Shown here piece by piece: positions 8,043-15,040 of a DNA stretch of 23,035 nt; within the stretch, counting starts at the first letter, position 1, and every line of letters starts with the position of its first letter. Under the pieces are notes generated by a model. It was not told where the DNA came from. It worked only from the letters and a program-made list of their open reading frames with translations, and searched no databases. Source of the stretch: an uncultured Roseburia sp. (GTDB taxonomy: Bacteria > Bacillota_A > Clostridia > Lachnospirales > Lachnospiraceae); contig CAAEAE010000135.1 of assembly GCA_900753715.1 (NCBI GenBank), forward strand, positions 1-23,035, read 5' to 3'. Both the position numbers and the translations under genes were made by a program.

Positions 8043-9296
8043 TTAATAAAATACATGATTGCCGATTACGACTCCGGCATGACCGGAACTTGCTCTGCGG
8101 AAAGATACTGCACCACCGGTATTATCTGTGCCGTTTAATGCCTCCTGCGCTGCCTGAACACAGGTTGCGCTCGGTCCGTTTGCAATTACTCTTGCAACAG
8201 AACCACTTCCTGCCGGTGTAAACTGACCCTTCTGATAAATGACATCGTAAATCGTTGACGGATAAGAACCACTTCTCAAACGATTCATGACAACTGCTCC
8301 GACAGCCACCTGTCCCTCATAGCACTCGCTTCCTGCCTCACACTGGATGATTGCTGCAAGAAGTGTCACATCGTCTGCGCTTGCAGCTACGGATGTGTTC
8401 TGTACGGTTGTAACCTCGGTGGTCTGTGCTGCCTTTCTGGCTGCCTCTTCCTCAGCTAAGCGTCTCTGCTCTGCCTGTTCCTCTTCAATCGTAACAGCTT
8501 CGCCTAAATCAAGCTCGGTCGTCACATATTCTGCACTTACATATCCGGTCTGTCCGTCACACTCTACTGCGACCCAGCCGTCTACTGCTTCTGCATCTGT
8601 ATCTACGGTAAGATTTGTTCCCGCATATGCGGTTGTCAGTACGGAAGCGTCTGTATTTGCCTCGCTTCTGACACGAAGTGCATCTGTCGTCAGCTCAGCC
8701 GTTGCATCAACATTGGCTGTTGCATACGCATACGCATCCATTCCAGCGACACAATAATCATTCTTTACATAACCGTCTGCATTTCCGGAACGGATATGAG
8801 TCCATTCCTCGCCCTGCTCTACGATTTCTGCCACATCGCCTTTGTAGAGTTTTCCGATGACCTCTGCATTCTCATCCCCTGCTGCACGGATGTTTAAATA
8901 CTCATCCACATCTGCCATCAGGCGGTTCTGCCAGGTAGCTTCTTCCTCGGATACTTCCGGTTCTTCCGAAACTTCTGCTTCTTCGGAAACCTCTGCTTCT
9001 TCCGCTGATGCAACCACATCATTTGCGGAACGCTCCACTGTGATGGATGCAGACTCAAGATAGCTCATTGCTCCGTTCTCTACCTGATTTAAACAAACCA
9101 CAACGCCAGCCATTCCATTTGTACCCTGTCCGGCATCCGATGTTTTCTTTTCTTTTACAGCATCTGTATCTTCTACAAGAGAAACTTCTGTATCTGTCAG
9201 ATACGCTTTTGCAGGTGCTGCATCTGCGATTGTACACATCAATACAAGAGAACCTGCCACTATGACGCCACTAACCGCTTTCTTTTTCAAATTCAT
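8043..9296 (-). CDS. Secreted cell-wall hydrolase with two SH3 domains and a SleB-type catalytic domain
   Basis: This is a 417-aa exported peptidoglycan hydrolase. A signal peptide is clear (basic MNLKKK, hydrophobic stretch to about residue 22, AxA sites around 26-31). Residues 99-120 form an acidic repeat linker. Two bacterial SH3 domains follow, at about 131-184 (YLNIRAAGDENAEVIGKLY) and 202-260 (LTTDALRVRSEANTDASVL). An Ala/Glu-rich helix (270-292) leads to a C-terminal Hydrolase_2/SleB domain (310-417) with the presumed catalytic Glu320 in CEAGSECYEGQVAVGAVV. SleB was first known from spore cortex lysis, but this domain is widespread in vegetative hydrolases; the SH3 domains suggest general wall binding. 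It has its own consensus promoter, a long leader and a terminator. Confidence 0.92.
   Translation of the reverse strand: MNLKKKAVSGVIVAGSLVLMCTIADAAPAKAYLTDTEVSLVEDTDAVKEKKTSDAGQGTNGMAGVVVCLNQVENGAMSYLESASITVERSANDVVASAEEAEVSEEAEVSEEPEVSEEEATWQNRLMADVDEYLNIRAAGDENAEVIGKLYKGDVAEIVEQGEEWTHIRSGNADGYVKNDYCVAGMDAYAYATANVDATAELTTDALRVRSEANTDASVLTTAYAGTNLTVDTDAEAVDGWVAVECDGQTGYVSAEYVTTELDLGEAVTIEEEQAEQRRLAEEEAARKAAQTTEVTTVQNTSVAASADDVTLLAAIIQCEAGSECYEGQVAVGAVVMNRLRSGSYPSTIYDVIYQKGQFTPAGSGSVARVIANGPSATCVQAAQEALNGTDNTGGAVSFRRASSGHAGVVIGNHVFY
8946..8999 (-). repeat. Three 18-bp coding repeats (EAEVSE / EAEVSE / EPEVSE)
   Basis: Within the hydrolase gene, codons 100-117 are three near-identical 18-bp units giving a Glu/Val/Ser linker between the mature N-terminus and the first SH3 domain. 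The units differ mainly at third positions, plus one Ala-to-Pro change. The copy number could vary by slippage or recombination; this is inference. Confidence 0.75.
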
Positions 9297-9365
9297 TTCA
9301 AACCTCCATCGGTGTATCCTATATCACTATAGTATTACACTTTTGTTCCGTTTTATTCATAAATT

Positions 9366-9391
9366 ATTACATTTATTACGAATTTGTTACA
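9366..9391 (-). promoter_or_regulatory. WalR-like direct repeats in the hydrolase leader
   Basis: On the minus strand TGTAAC (9386-9391), five bases, then CGTAAT (9375-9380) match the known WalR/YycF pattern TGTWAH-N5-TGTWAH at 11 of 12 positions. A third hexamer, TGTAAT, is at 9366-9371, with further single copies at 9410-9415 and 9334-9339. The repeats lie just after the predicted transcription start, a position that would fit repression. Chance in AT-rich DNA is possible. Confidence 0.4.
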
Positions 9392-9396
9392 GCGTG

Positions 9397-9425
9397 ATTA
9401 TAGCAAAGCGTTACATTTTTGTCAA
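9397..9425 (-). promoter_or_regulatory. Consensus sigma-A promoter of the cell-wall hydrolase gene
   Basis: On the minus strand TTGACA (9420-9425) and TATAAT (9397-9402) are separated by exactly 17 nt, a perfect match to the housekeeping consensus. The predicted start is near 9390, giving a leader of roughly 90 nt before the ATG and its GGAGG ribosome binding site. Confidence 0.9.
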
Positions 9426-9465
9426 GTTTTTGGAACGAACAGGAAGGAAAAACGACCCGTTTTCG

Positions 9466-9516
9466 AAAAAAAGAGCCGCCAAAGCCCGCTATTTACAAGG
9501 GGTTCGGCGACTCTTT
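9466..9516 (-). terminator. Intrinsic terminator of pgi
   Basis: On the minus strand AGAGTCGCCGAA pairs with TTTGGCGGCTCT through two G-U pairs, and a run of Ts follows. It starts 9 nt past the pgi stop and ends 40 nt before the hydrolase -35 box. Confidence 0.88.
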
Positions 9517-9525
9517 GTGCAATTC

Positions 9526-10872
9526 TTACAATCTTTTTAATAATGCTTCTCTTGCTTCCTCATAACCAGGTTTTCCAAGCAGAGCAAACATATTTTTCTT
9601 ATAACTCTCTACGCCCGGCTGGTTAAACGGATTTACACCTAAAAGGTATCCGCTGATGCCAACTGCAAACTCGAAGAAGTAGAATAACTCTCCAAGATAA
9701 AATTCGTTCTGCTCCGGAATCTTTACCATAAGGTTTGGAACATTTCCATCGGTATGTGCAAGAACGGTTCCGTTCATCGCACTCTTGTTTACAAAGTCCA
9801 TATCTTTTCCGGCAAGGTAGTTTAAGCCGTCCAAATCTACCGGCTCCTCGTTGATGACAACGGTTTCACGGGATTTCTCAATGTTGAGAACGGTCTCGAA
9901 CATGATTCTGGAGCCATCCTGGATGAACTGTCCCATGGAATGTAAATCTGTGGTCAGGTCAACAGATGCCGGGAATAATCCCTTCTGGTCTTTTCCTTCG
10001 CTCTCGCCGTAAAGCTGTTTCCACCACTCAGCAACATAGTGAAGGCTCGGCTCGTAGTCTGCGAGTACTTCGATTGCCTTTCCCTTGCGGAGTAAAATAT
10101 TACGGATTGCTGCATACTGTAAAGAATCATTTTCTTCAAATGACTTCTCAAGTGCAAGTTTTCTTCCCTCTGCAGCACCTTCCATCAGCTTGTCGATATC
10201 TGCGCCGCTGACAGCGATTGGAAGCAGTCCCACTGCTGTAAGTACGGAGAAACGTCCTCCTACATCATCCGGCACTACAAATGTCTCGTATCCTTCTTCG
10301 GTAGCAAGGTTCTTTAATGCTCCCTTTGCCTTGTCTGTCGTTGCATAAATTCTCTTTGCAGCGCCTTCCTTGCCGTATTTCTTCTCAAGCATTTCCTTAA
10401 ATACACGGAATGCGATTGCCGGCTCTGTTGTCGTACCGGACTTGGAAATAATATTAACGGAGAAATCACGGTCGCCGATAACATCAATGAGTCCTTTTAA
10501 ATATGTACCGCTGATGCTATTTCCTGCATAGTAAATTTCCGGTGTCTTGCGCACTTCCTTCGGAAGGTTGTTGTAGAATCCATGTCTTAAGAATTCAATG
10601 GCTGCTCTTGCTCCAAGATAAGAACCGCCGATACCGATTACTACAAGCACCTCAGAATCAGACTGGATGCGCTCTGCTGCCTTCTTAATTCTTGCGAACT
10701 CTTTCTTATCGTAATCTACCGGGAGGTCAATCCATCCTAAGAAATCATTTCCTGCTCCGCTCTTGTCGGTAAGCTGCTTTTTTGCATCTGCCACAAGTTT
10801 GCTCATGTAAGAAACTTCTTCTTCACTGATGAACCCGGCTGCTTTTGAATAGTCAAATGTAATCTTTCCCAT
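9526..10872 (-). CDS. pgi: Glucose-6-phosphate isomerase
   Basis: Pgi interconverts glucose 6-phosphate and fructose 6-phosphate in glycolysis and gluconeogenesis. The 448-aa length is that of the short Firmicute form. Seen are [18 protein letters not shown] (78-94), the phosphate-binding [10 protein letters not shown] (142-151), [14 protein letters not shown] (205-218), YGESEGKD with the catalytic Glu290, and the C-terminal signature around [16 protein letters not shown] with the conserved Lys. It is flanked by its own promoter and terminator, so it is probably monocistronic. Confidence 0.97.
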   Translation of the reverse strand: MGKITFDYSKAAGFISEEEVSYMSKLVADAKKQLTDKSGAGNDFLGWIDLPVDYDKKEFARIKKAAERIQSDSEVLVVIGIGGSYLGARAAIEFLRHGFYNNLPKEVRKTPEIYYAGNSISGTYLKGLIDVIGDRDFSVNIISKSGTTTEPAIAFRVFKEMLEKKYGKEGAAKRIYATTDKAKGALKNLATEEGYETFVVPDDVGGRFSVLTAVGLLPIAVSGADIDKLMEGAAEGRKLALEKSFEENDSLQYAAIRNILLRKGKAIEVLADYEPSLHYVAEWWKQLYGESEGKDQKGLFPASVDLTTDLHSMGQFIQDGSRIMFETVLNIEKSRETVVINEEPVDLDGLNYLAGKDMDFVNKSAMNGTVLAHTDGNVPNLMVKIPEQNEFYLGELFYFFEFAVGISGYLLGVNPFNQPGVESYKKNMFALLGKPGYEEAREALLKRL

Positions 10873-10923
10873 TTTTTAACACTCCTTTGTCCCTTCATAA
10901 TTCCATTGCCATTTTTCAGTAAT

Positions 10924-10952
10924 ATTTTACCAAACCCTATTTCGGATAGCAA
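10924..10952 (-). promoter_or_regulatory. Predicted sigma-A promoter of pgi
   Basis: On the minus strand TTGCTA (10947-10952) and TAAAAT (10924-10929) are 17 nt apart, 51 nt before the pgi ATG. An AAGGAG ribosome binding site follows close to the start. Confidence 0.65.
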
Positions 10953-10981
10953 GAGCGAACACGCTTTTTCCCATGCTTTCC

Positions 10982-11281
10982 TTAAGAAAATACCTCTTCG
11001 ATGACATCATGAAGTAATCGTTCCGATGCCTCCTTCGTCTCCGGGGCTTTGGCCTGTTTTTCCTGCTCCATATGGATGTTTTCTTCTTTCACCGCAGAGT
11101 CTTTTCTTTCCTGCTCAACGCTTCGTGATTCCGCCATCCGGCACTGCTCCATCGTTCTGATGCGCCCTGACAAACAGTTTATCTTATGCAATGTGACAAC
11201 CACAAGGAGGAACGTGATAGTACTAATCCCCATCGAAATCCAGGTGGAATTGTCCGTCAGAAAAATCATCATCTGCTCCAT
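10982..11281 (-). CDS. Small single-pass membrane protein of unknown function
   Basis: This is a 99-aa protein. One hydrophobic helix covers about residues 14-32 (SMGISTITFLLVVVTLHKI), followed by a charged Glu/Lys/Gln-rich cytosolic tail, probably helical, to the end (LLHDVIEEVFS). I do not recognise a family. Two starts are possible: the ATG at 11281, or an ATG four codons in (MIFL...) with GGAG at a better distance. It lies between the murG promoter region and pgi and has a candidate promoter of its own. Low similarity to anything known means it could be lineage-specific. Confidence 0.6.
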   Translation of the reverse strand: MEQMMIFLTDNSTWISMGISTITFLLVVVTLHKINCLSGRIRTMEQCRMAESRSVEQERKDSAVKEENIHMEQEKQAKAPETKEASERLLHDVIEEVFS

Positions 11282-11354
11282 AGACTTCCCTTTCCCGCAG
11301 GCTCATTTCGGGCTTTCCGGCACCCATGTACCAAAGACCCGTCCTGCATCCTTT

Positions 11355-11383
11355 ATTATAGAAGAAATCCGTTTTTTTGAAAA
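11355..11383 (-). promoter_or_regulatory. Candidate promoter of the 99-aa membrane protein gene
   Basis: On the minus strand a perfect TATAAT (11355-11360) lies 17 nt from a weak -35, TTTTCA (11378-11383). The leader would be about 65 nt. Confidence 0.4.
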
Positions 11384-11537
11384 GAGGAGCGGCATATGAT
11401 TTCATCGCAACTTCCGACAAAGTTCTTTTCCCTGTCGTCAATTTCTTACAGATTTGTCAGCTTTTTTCATCCCGGTAACGTTTTCAGAAACACCCCTCTC
11501 TATTTTAATCTTTATTTTTCAATTTACAAGTCTTTTC

Positions 11538-11566
11538 TTGACTTTTTCGCATATGGGTATTATAAA
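11538..11566 (+). promoter_or_regulatory. Predicted sigma-A promoter of murG
   Basis: TTGACT (11538-11543) and TATAAA (11561-11566) are separated by 17 nt, 39 nt before the murG ATG. Confidence 0.75.
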
Positions 11567-11605
11567 TAGGGAAGTGTATATCTTGCAGGAAAGGGATTGT
11601 TTTCT

Positions 11606-12685
11606 ATGAAAAAGATTGTAATGACCGGAGGCGGCACAGCCGGACATGTAACACCCAATATTGCGCTGATGCCAGCTTTGCGAAAAGAGGGCTTTGAAAT
11701 TTCCTATATCGGTTCCTATGACGGTATCGAAAAACGTCTGATTGAGGAACAGGGCGTTCCATATTATGGGATTTCCTCCGGAAAGTTAAGACGCTATTTT
11801 AATCCAAAGAATTTCTCCGATCCTTTCCGCGTCATCAAAGGCTACGGACAATCCATCAAATTATTAAAAAAAATAAAACCGGATGTGGTATTCTCTAAGG
11901 GCGGCTTTGTCTCCGTTCCTGTGGTACTTGCAGCGAAGTTCTGCCGGATTCCGGCAATCATCCATGAATCCGATATCACCCCGGGTCTTGCCAATAAACT
12001 TTCCATTCCGGGTGCCGTAAAAGTCTGCTGTAACTTCCCGGAGACGCTTAACTATCTCCCGAAAGAAAAAGCAGTACTCACCGGTTCCCCGATTCGCCAG
12101 GAATTATTAAAAGGAAGTGCAGATGCCGGACGTACTTACTGCAAATTCCCGGAAGCTTCAAAGCCGGTCATTTTGATTATCGGCGGAAGCAGCGGTTCCC
12201 GCGCCATCAACAATACGGTTCGTGAACTTCTGCCACAGCTTTTGCCGGATTATAATGTGATTCATCTCTGCGGAAAGGGAAATCTTGATACTTCCTTAAC
12301 CCAGACTGCCGGTTATCTTCAGTTAGAATATGCTAACCAGGAGCTTGCCGACCTGTTTGCACTGTCAGACCTTGTGATTTCCCGTGCCGGTGCAAATGCA
12401 ATCTGTGAGCTTTTAGCACTGCACAAACCGAATATCCTGATTCCGCTTTCCGCAAATGCGAGCCGTGGAGACCAGATTTTGAATGCAAATTCGTTCCAGG
12501 CACAGGGATTTAGCTATGTTCTTGAAGAAGAAAATCTCTCACCCGAAACGCTGCGTTCTGCCATCACCCATGTGATTGCAGAAAAAGAGTCTTATATCAG
12601 CGCAATGAAAAACAGCCAGACCAGAGATTCCATCGAAACCATTGTAAATCTAATTCTCGATGCTTCCAACAAGCGGAAATCCTGA
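11606..12685 (+). CDS. murG: MurG-type UDP-GlcNAc:undecaprenyl-PP-MurNAc-pentapeptide GlcNAc transferase
   Basis: MurG adds GlcNAc to lipid I at the cytoplasmic membrane face, making lipid II for peptidoglycan. The 359-aa GT28 protein has the N-terminal glycine-rich loop GGTAGHVTPN (9-18), HESDITPGLANKL, the C-domain loop GGSSGSRAINN and the UDP-GlcNAc site SRAGANAICELLALHKPNIL. I chose the ATG at 11606, which begins MKKIVMTGGG as in the family; an in-frame TTG at 11597 is less likely. Unlike most murG genes it stands alone, outside a division/cell-wall cluster, so it may be a second MurG or the relocated sole copy. Confidence 0.9.
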   Translation: MKKIVMTGGGTAGHVTPNIALMPALRKEGFEISYIGSYDGIEKRLIEEQGVPYYGISSGKLRRYFNPKNFSDPFRVIKGYGQSIKLLKKIKPDVVFSKGGFVSVPVVLAAKFCRIPAIIHESDITPGLANKLSIPGAVKVCCNFPETLNYLPKEKAVLTGSPIRQELLKGSADAGRTYCKFPEASKPVILIIGGSSGSRAINNTVRELLPQLLPDYNVIHLCGKGNLDTSLTQTAGYLQLEYANQELADLFALSDLVISRAGANAICELLALHKPNILIPLSANASRGDQILNANSFQAQGFSYVLEEENLSPETLRSAITHVIAEKESYISAMKNSQTRDSIETIVNLILDASNKRKS

Positions 12686-12709
12686 AAACTTTTTAATTAG
12701 GAGCCAAAA

Positions 12710-12755
12710 CAGGAGCGTCAAACTGACATCCATCAGTTTGACGCTCCTGTTTTTT
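12710..12755. terminator. Bidirectional 17-bp hairpin terminator of murG and the HIT gene
   Basis: CAGGAGCGTCAAACTGA and its exact reverse complement flank a 6-nt loop. On plus it is followed by TTTTTT, whose end overlaps the HIT gene stop codon; on minus it is followed by TTTTGG. It serves murG well and the HIT gene less strongly. Confidence 0.93.
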
Positions 12756-13170
12756 ATGCCTTGAGGGACGCACAGATTTCCTGCATTTCCTTCGGTGAAA
12801 ATGTTTCATGTGTCCACATTAAAATATCATTATTTTTTGCATCCTTGTAACGTGGAATCAAGTGCATGTGGAAATGAAATACAGTCTGTCCTGCCACCTC
12901 ATGGTTGTTCTGTACCAGGTTAAATCCATCACATTTGAGAACATCCGTCATATGGATTGCCAGTTTCTTTGCCAGCTTCATGGCATCTGCTGCCACGTTC
13001 TCGTCAATCTCATACAAATCCGCATAATGCTTTTTCGGCAGAATCAGGGCATGCCCCTTGCTTGCCGGACTTGCATCAAGAATCACACGAAATGTGTCAT
13101 CCTCATAAATCGTGTTGGAAGGAATCTCTCCCGCCGCAATCTTACAAAAAATACAGTTTGAATTTTCCAT
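12754..13170 (-). CDS. HIT family (histidine triad) hydrolase
   Basis: This is a 138-aa Hint-branch HIT protein, a nucleotide phosphoramidase or hydrolase acting on nucleotidyl conjugates. The catalytic triad motif HFHMHLIPR has H99, H101 and H103. The N-terminal CIFCK (C6, C9) with H48 and H99 fits a structural zinc site, and GHALILPKKH is the usual core. Its physiological substrate is unknown, as for most bacterial members. GAAGGAGA precedes the ATG. It converges with murG and diverges from the histidine kinase gene. Confidence 0.94.
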   Translation of the reverse strand: MENSNCIFCKIAAGEIPSNTIYEDDTFRVILDASPASKGHALILPKKHYADLYEIDENVAADAMKLAKKLAIHMTDVLKCDGFNLVQNNHEVAGQTVFHFHMHLIPRYKDAKNNDILMWTHETFSPKEMQEICASLKA

Positions 13171-13187
13171 CTTTTTCTCCTTCTTTG

Positions 13188-13216
13188 TTTACATTTGTCG
13201 AATTTTGTTATATTAT
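13188..13216 (+). promoter_or_regulatory. Predicted promoter of the soluble histidine kinase gene
   Basis: TTTACA (13188-13193) and TATTAT (13211-13216) are 17 nt apart. The predicted start near 13223 coincides with an in-frame TTG at 13222, which is why I prefer the downstream GTG as the translation start. Confidence 0.6.
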
Positions 13217-13293
13217 TCTAATTGCACTTTAACATTGTAAATGATAAACTATTTCGTATCGGTTTTCATATTAAAAATAAGGCAGGGATAAGT

Positions 13294-13938
13294 GTGTTAA
13301 GCAACGAAGATTACCTTAATATCTTTCATGAAATTAAAAATTCCATCACATTAATCAATAGTTCCCTACAATTGGTTGCCAAAAAACACCCGGAAGTCGG
13401 TTCGTTTGACTATTGGAACGAAACCATGTCCGAAATTAATTTCTTAAAGAACATGATTACTCAGCTTTCCTCTGCCCGTTTATGCAATCATCTGAATTTG
13501 TGCTGCGTTGATTCTGCTGCATTTATGGAGCAGATTAAAGAAACGGTTTCCCTTTTTTCACAGGATTTTCACTGCGAACTCATCATGCAGCCTAATCTCC
13601 CACAGATTACAATTGACCCACAGCTTATCCGTCAGGGCATCATCAATCTGGTGAAAAATGCACATGAAGCCATGGGCTGTACCGGCACTGTCCGGTTAGA
13701 GGTTCGTGCCGACTCTGCTGCTTTTTACATTGCCGTAATCGACTACGGCGGCGGTCTTGACCCTGCTCTTGCCGCCAATATCTTTGAACCTTTTATCACT
13801 TCCAAAAACGGCGGAAGCGGTCTCGGACTTGTCATTACCAGACAAATCGTGGAATCCCATCACGGAACACTTGAATGCGATTCCCGCCCCGGTGACGGCT
13901 GTACTTTTACCGTCACTCTGCCTCTCACCCAAAACTGA
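13294..13938 (+). CDS. Small soluble sensor-less histidine kinase (HisKA + HATPase)
   Basis: This is a 214-aa cytosolic kinase that should autophosphorylate and pass phosphate to a response regulator. The dimerisation helix carries the H box FHEIKNSITLINSSLQLV (His12), and a second helix, MSEINFLKNMITQLSSAR, follows. The ATPase domain has the N box INLVKNAHEA (N118, N122), G1 box DYGGGL (150-155), F box IFEPFITS and G2 box GGSGLGL (173-179). No membrane, PAS or other sensor domain is present. The GTG at 13294 has GGCAGGG 6 nt upstream; the frame could also start at a TTG at 13222, but that lies at the predicted transcription start. No response regulator gene is adjacent. Confidence 0.88.
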   Translation: MLSNEDYLNIFHEIKNSITLINSSLQLVAKKHPEVGSFDYWNETMSEINFLKNMITQLSSARLCNHLNLCCVDSAAFMEQIKETVSLFSQDFHCELIMQPNLPQITIDPQLIRQGIINLVKNAHEAMGCTGTVRLEVRADSAAFYIAVIDYGGGLDPALAANIFEPFITSKNGGSGLGLVITRQIVESHHGTLECDSRPGDGCTFTVTLPLTQN

Positions 13939-13981
13939 CAGTCTACATAAATATAGCTCCTGCCAAAATCATCCATATTAT

Positions 13982-14974
13982 CTACGCAAAATGGAACATG
14001 TTGTCGAGCATTCTTAAAATCTTGAAATTTCCCTTGGCAGTCATCTCACCCGTCATGAAAGCACGTTGAAATGTCATACGTCCCTGGATAACTCCGTCGA
14101 GAATTGCAGTCGTCATTCTCGCATATACATCAATGGCTTCTTCCTGTCCGTAGTGCATCTCCATCTTGTCATTGGTCACTTCCAAAAACAACGGTTTTTT
14201 CTTTCCCTCTAACATAAACAAATATCTGGCATGAAAATCCTGCTGCGGTATAAAATGAGACTCAAACTCCGTAATATAAACAGAATCATCCTCCACCTCA
14301 GATTTGCCGAGCATATCCTTAAACATGGATGCTAACTCTTCAATATCTTCTTTCTGCTTCTTTACATAAGAATCGTCCGAAACATATTTCGAAAGCTGTT
14401 CGCTCTCCTGCGGTGTCAAATCCATCTGCGGTGTGCGCAAAATACTTTGTTTTACCGCCTGATTACTCGTCGGCAGATTCTTTAACTTCTGTGAAATCGT
14501 GCGATAAAGGTTTTCCGCCTTCTTTTCAATGATAACGGTAAAATCCTTATTCTGCTCAAACTCTGCCAAATCCTCCACATAGCCGCATAATCCTGCACAT
14601 GGAAGTCCGCCCAGAATCTCCCATGCATTTGCCAGAGTCACTTCACCCTCACGCTCTCCATATGTGGTCGACATAACAATTGGCTGCATATAGGTGGTCT
14701 GAATCTTTTCCTTGTCTCCGTAAAGCCAGCAGGAATCCAGAAACTGCTGCATATAGCCGCCGATTCCAAGCCACTCTACAGTTGTAGCAAGAATGATTCC
14801 GTCTGCATCTTTCATTGTCTGAGGCAGTGTGGCAATTTCATTCTTATGCTCATAAATATTAATCCGCTCGACGCTGACACGAAGTTCCCGCAGTACTTCT
14901 TCCATTTTTCCTAATACATACAGGGTGGGGTCATCGAGCAATCCACGCCCGCCATAATAAATATTTACTTTCAT
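13982..14974 (-). CDS. Flavodoxin-like / NADPH-dependent FMN reductase fused to SCP2 domain
   Basis: This is a 330-aa soluble two-domain protein. Residues 1-165 form a flavodoxin-like fold of the FMN-reductase type (MKVNIYYGGRG, DADGIILATTVEWLGIGG, then a GERE loop and GLPCAGLCGY). A charged linker follows (about 170-230). Residues 238-330 look like an SCP2 sterol/lipid-carrier domain (RMTFQRAFMTGEMTAKGNFK). Substrate and cofactor use are not shown by the sequence. I start at 14974, preceded by GAGAGGA; the frame is open further upstream but that part would overlap the rhomboid gene and has no ribosome binding site. It has a likely promoter inside the end of the rhomboid gene. Confidence 0.83.
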   Translation of the reverse strand: MKVNIYYGGRGLLDDPTLYVLGKMEEVLRELRVSVERINIYEHKNEIATLPQTMKDADGIILATTVEWLGIGGYMQQFLDSCWLYGDKEKIQTTYMQPIVMSTTYGEREGEVTLANAWEILGGLPCAGLCGYVEDLAEFEQNKDFTVIIEKKAENLYRTISQKLKNLPTSNQAVKQSILRTPQMDLTPQESEQLSKYVSDDSYVKKQKEDIEELASMFKDMLGKSEVEDDSVYITEFESHFIPQQDFHARYLFMLEGKKKPLFLEVTNDKMEMHYGQEEAIDVYARMTTAILDGVIQGRMTFQRAFMTGEMTAKGNFKILRMLDNMFHFA

Positions 14975-15011
14975 TCCATTGTATCCTCTCTCTGTTGCAA
15001 CTGCTGCTTTC

Positions 15012-15040
15012 AGTATATAAATTTTCTCATGCAAAATCAA
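15012..15040 (-). promoter_or_regulatory. Predicted promoter of the flavodoxin-SCP2 gene
   Basis: On the minus strand TTGATT (15035-15040) and TATACT (15012-15017) are 17 nt apart. The -35 box overlaps the last codons and stop of the rhomboid gene. Confidence 0.55.

Larger units (their letters stand above)
11282..11605. other. 324-base intergenic region between a minus-strand small gene and murG
   Basis: It holds two outward-facing predicted promoters (11355-11383 minus and 11538-11566 plus). It also has a plus-strand open frame of 57 codons (11396-11569) with a GAGGAG 6 nt before its ATG; this is Phe/Tyr/Ser-rich, runs through the murG promoter and is more likely chance. I see no RNA gene or riboswitch. 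Confidence 0.6.

Noticed and set aside
11223..11441. 72-codon minus-strand frame covering the leader of the 99-aa gene
   Set aside because: It overlaps the 99-aa gene start and that gene's predicted promoter, and it has no family similarity or good ribosome binding site.
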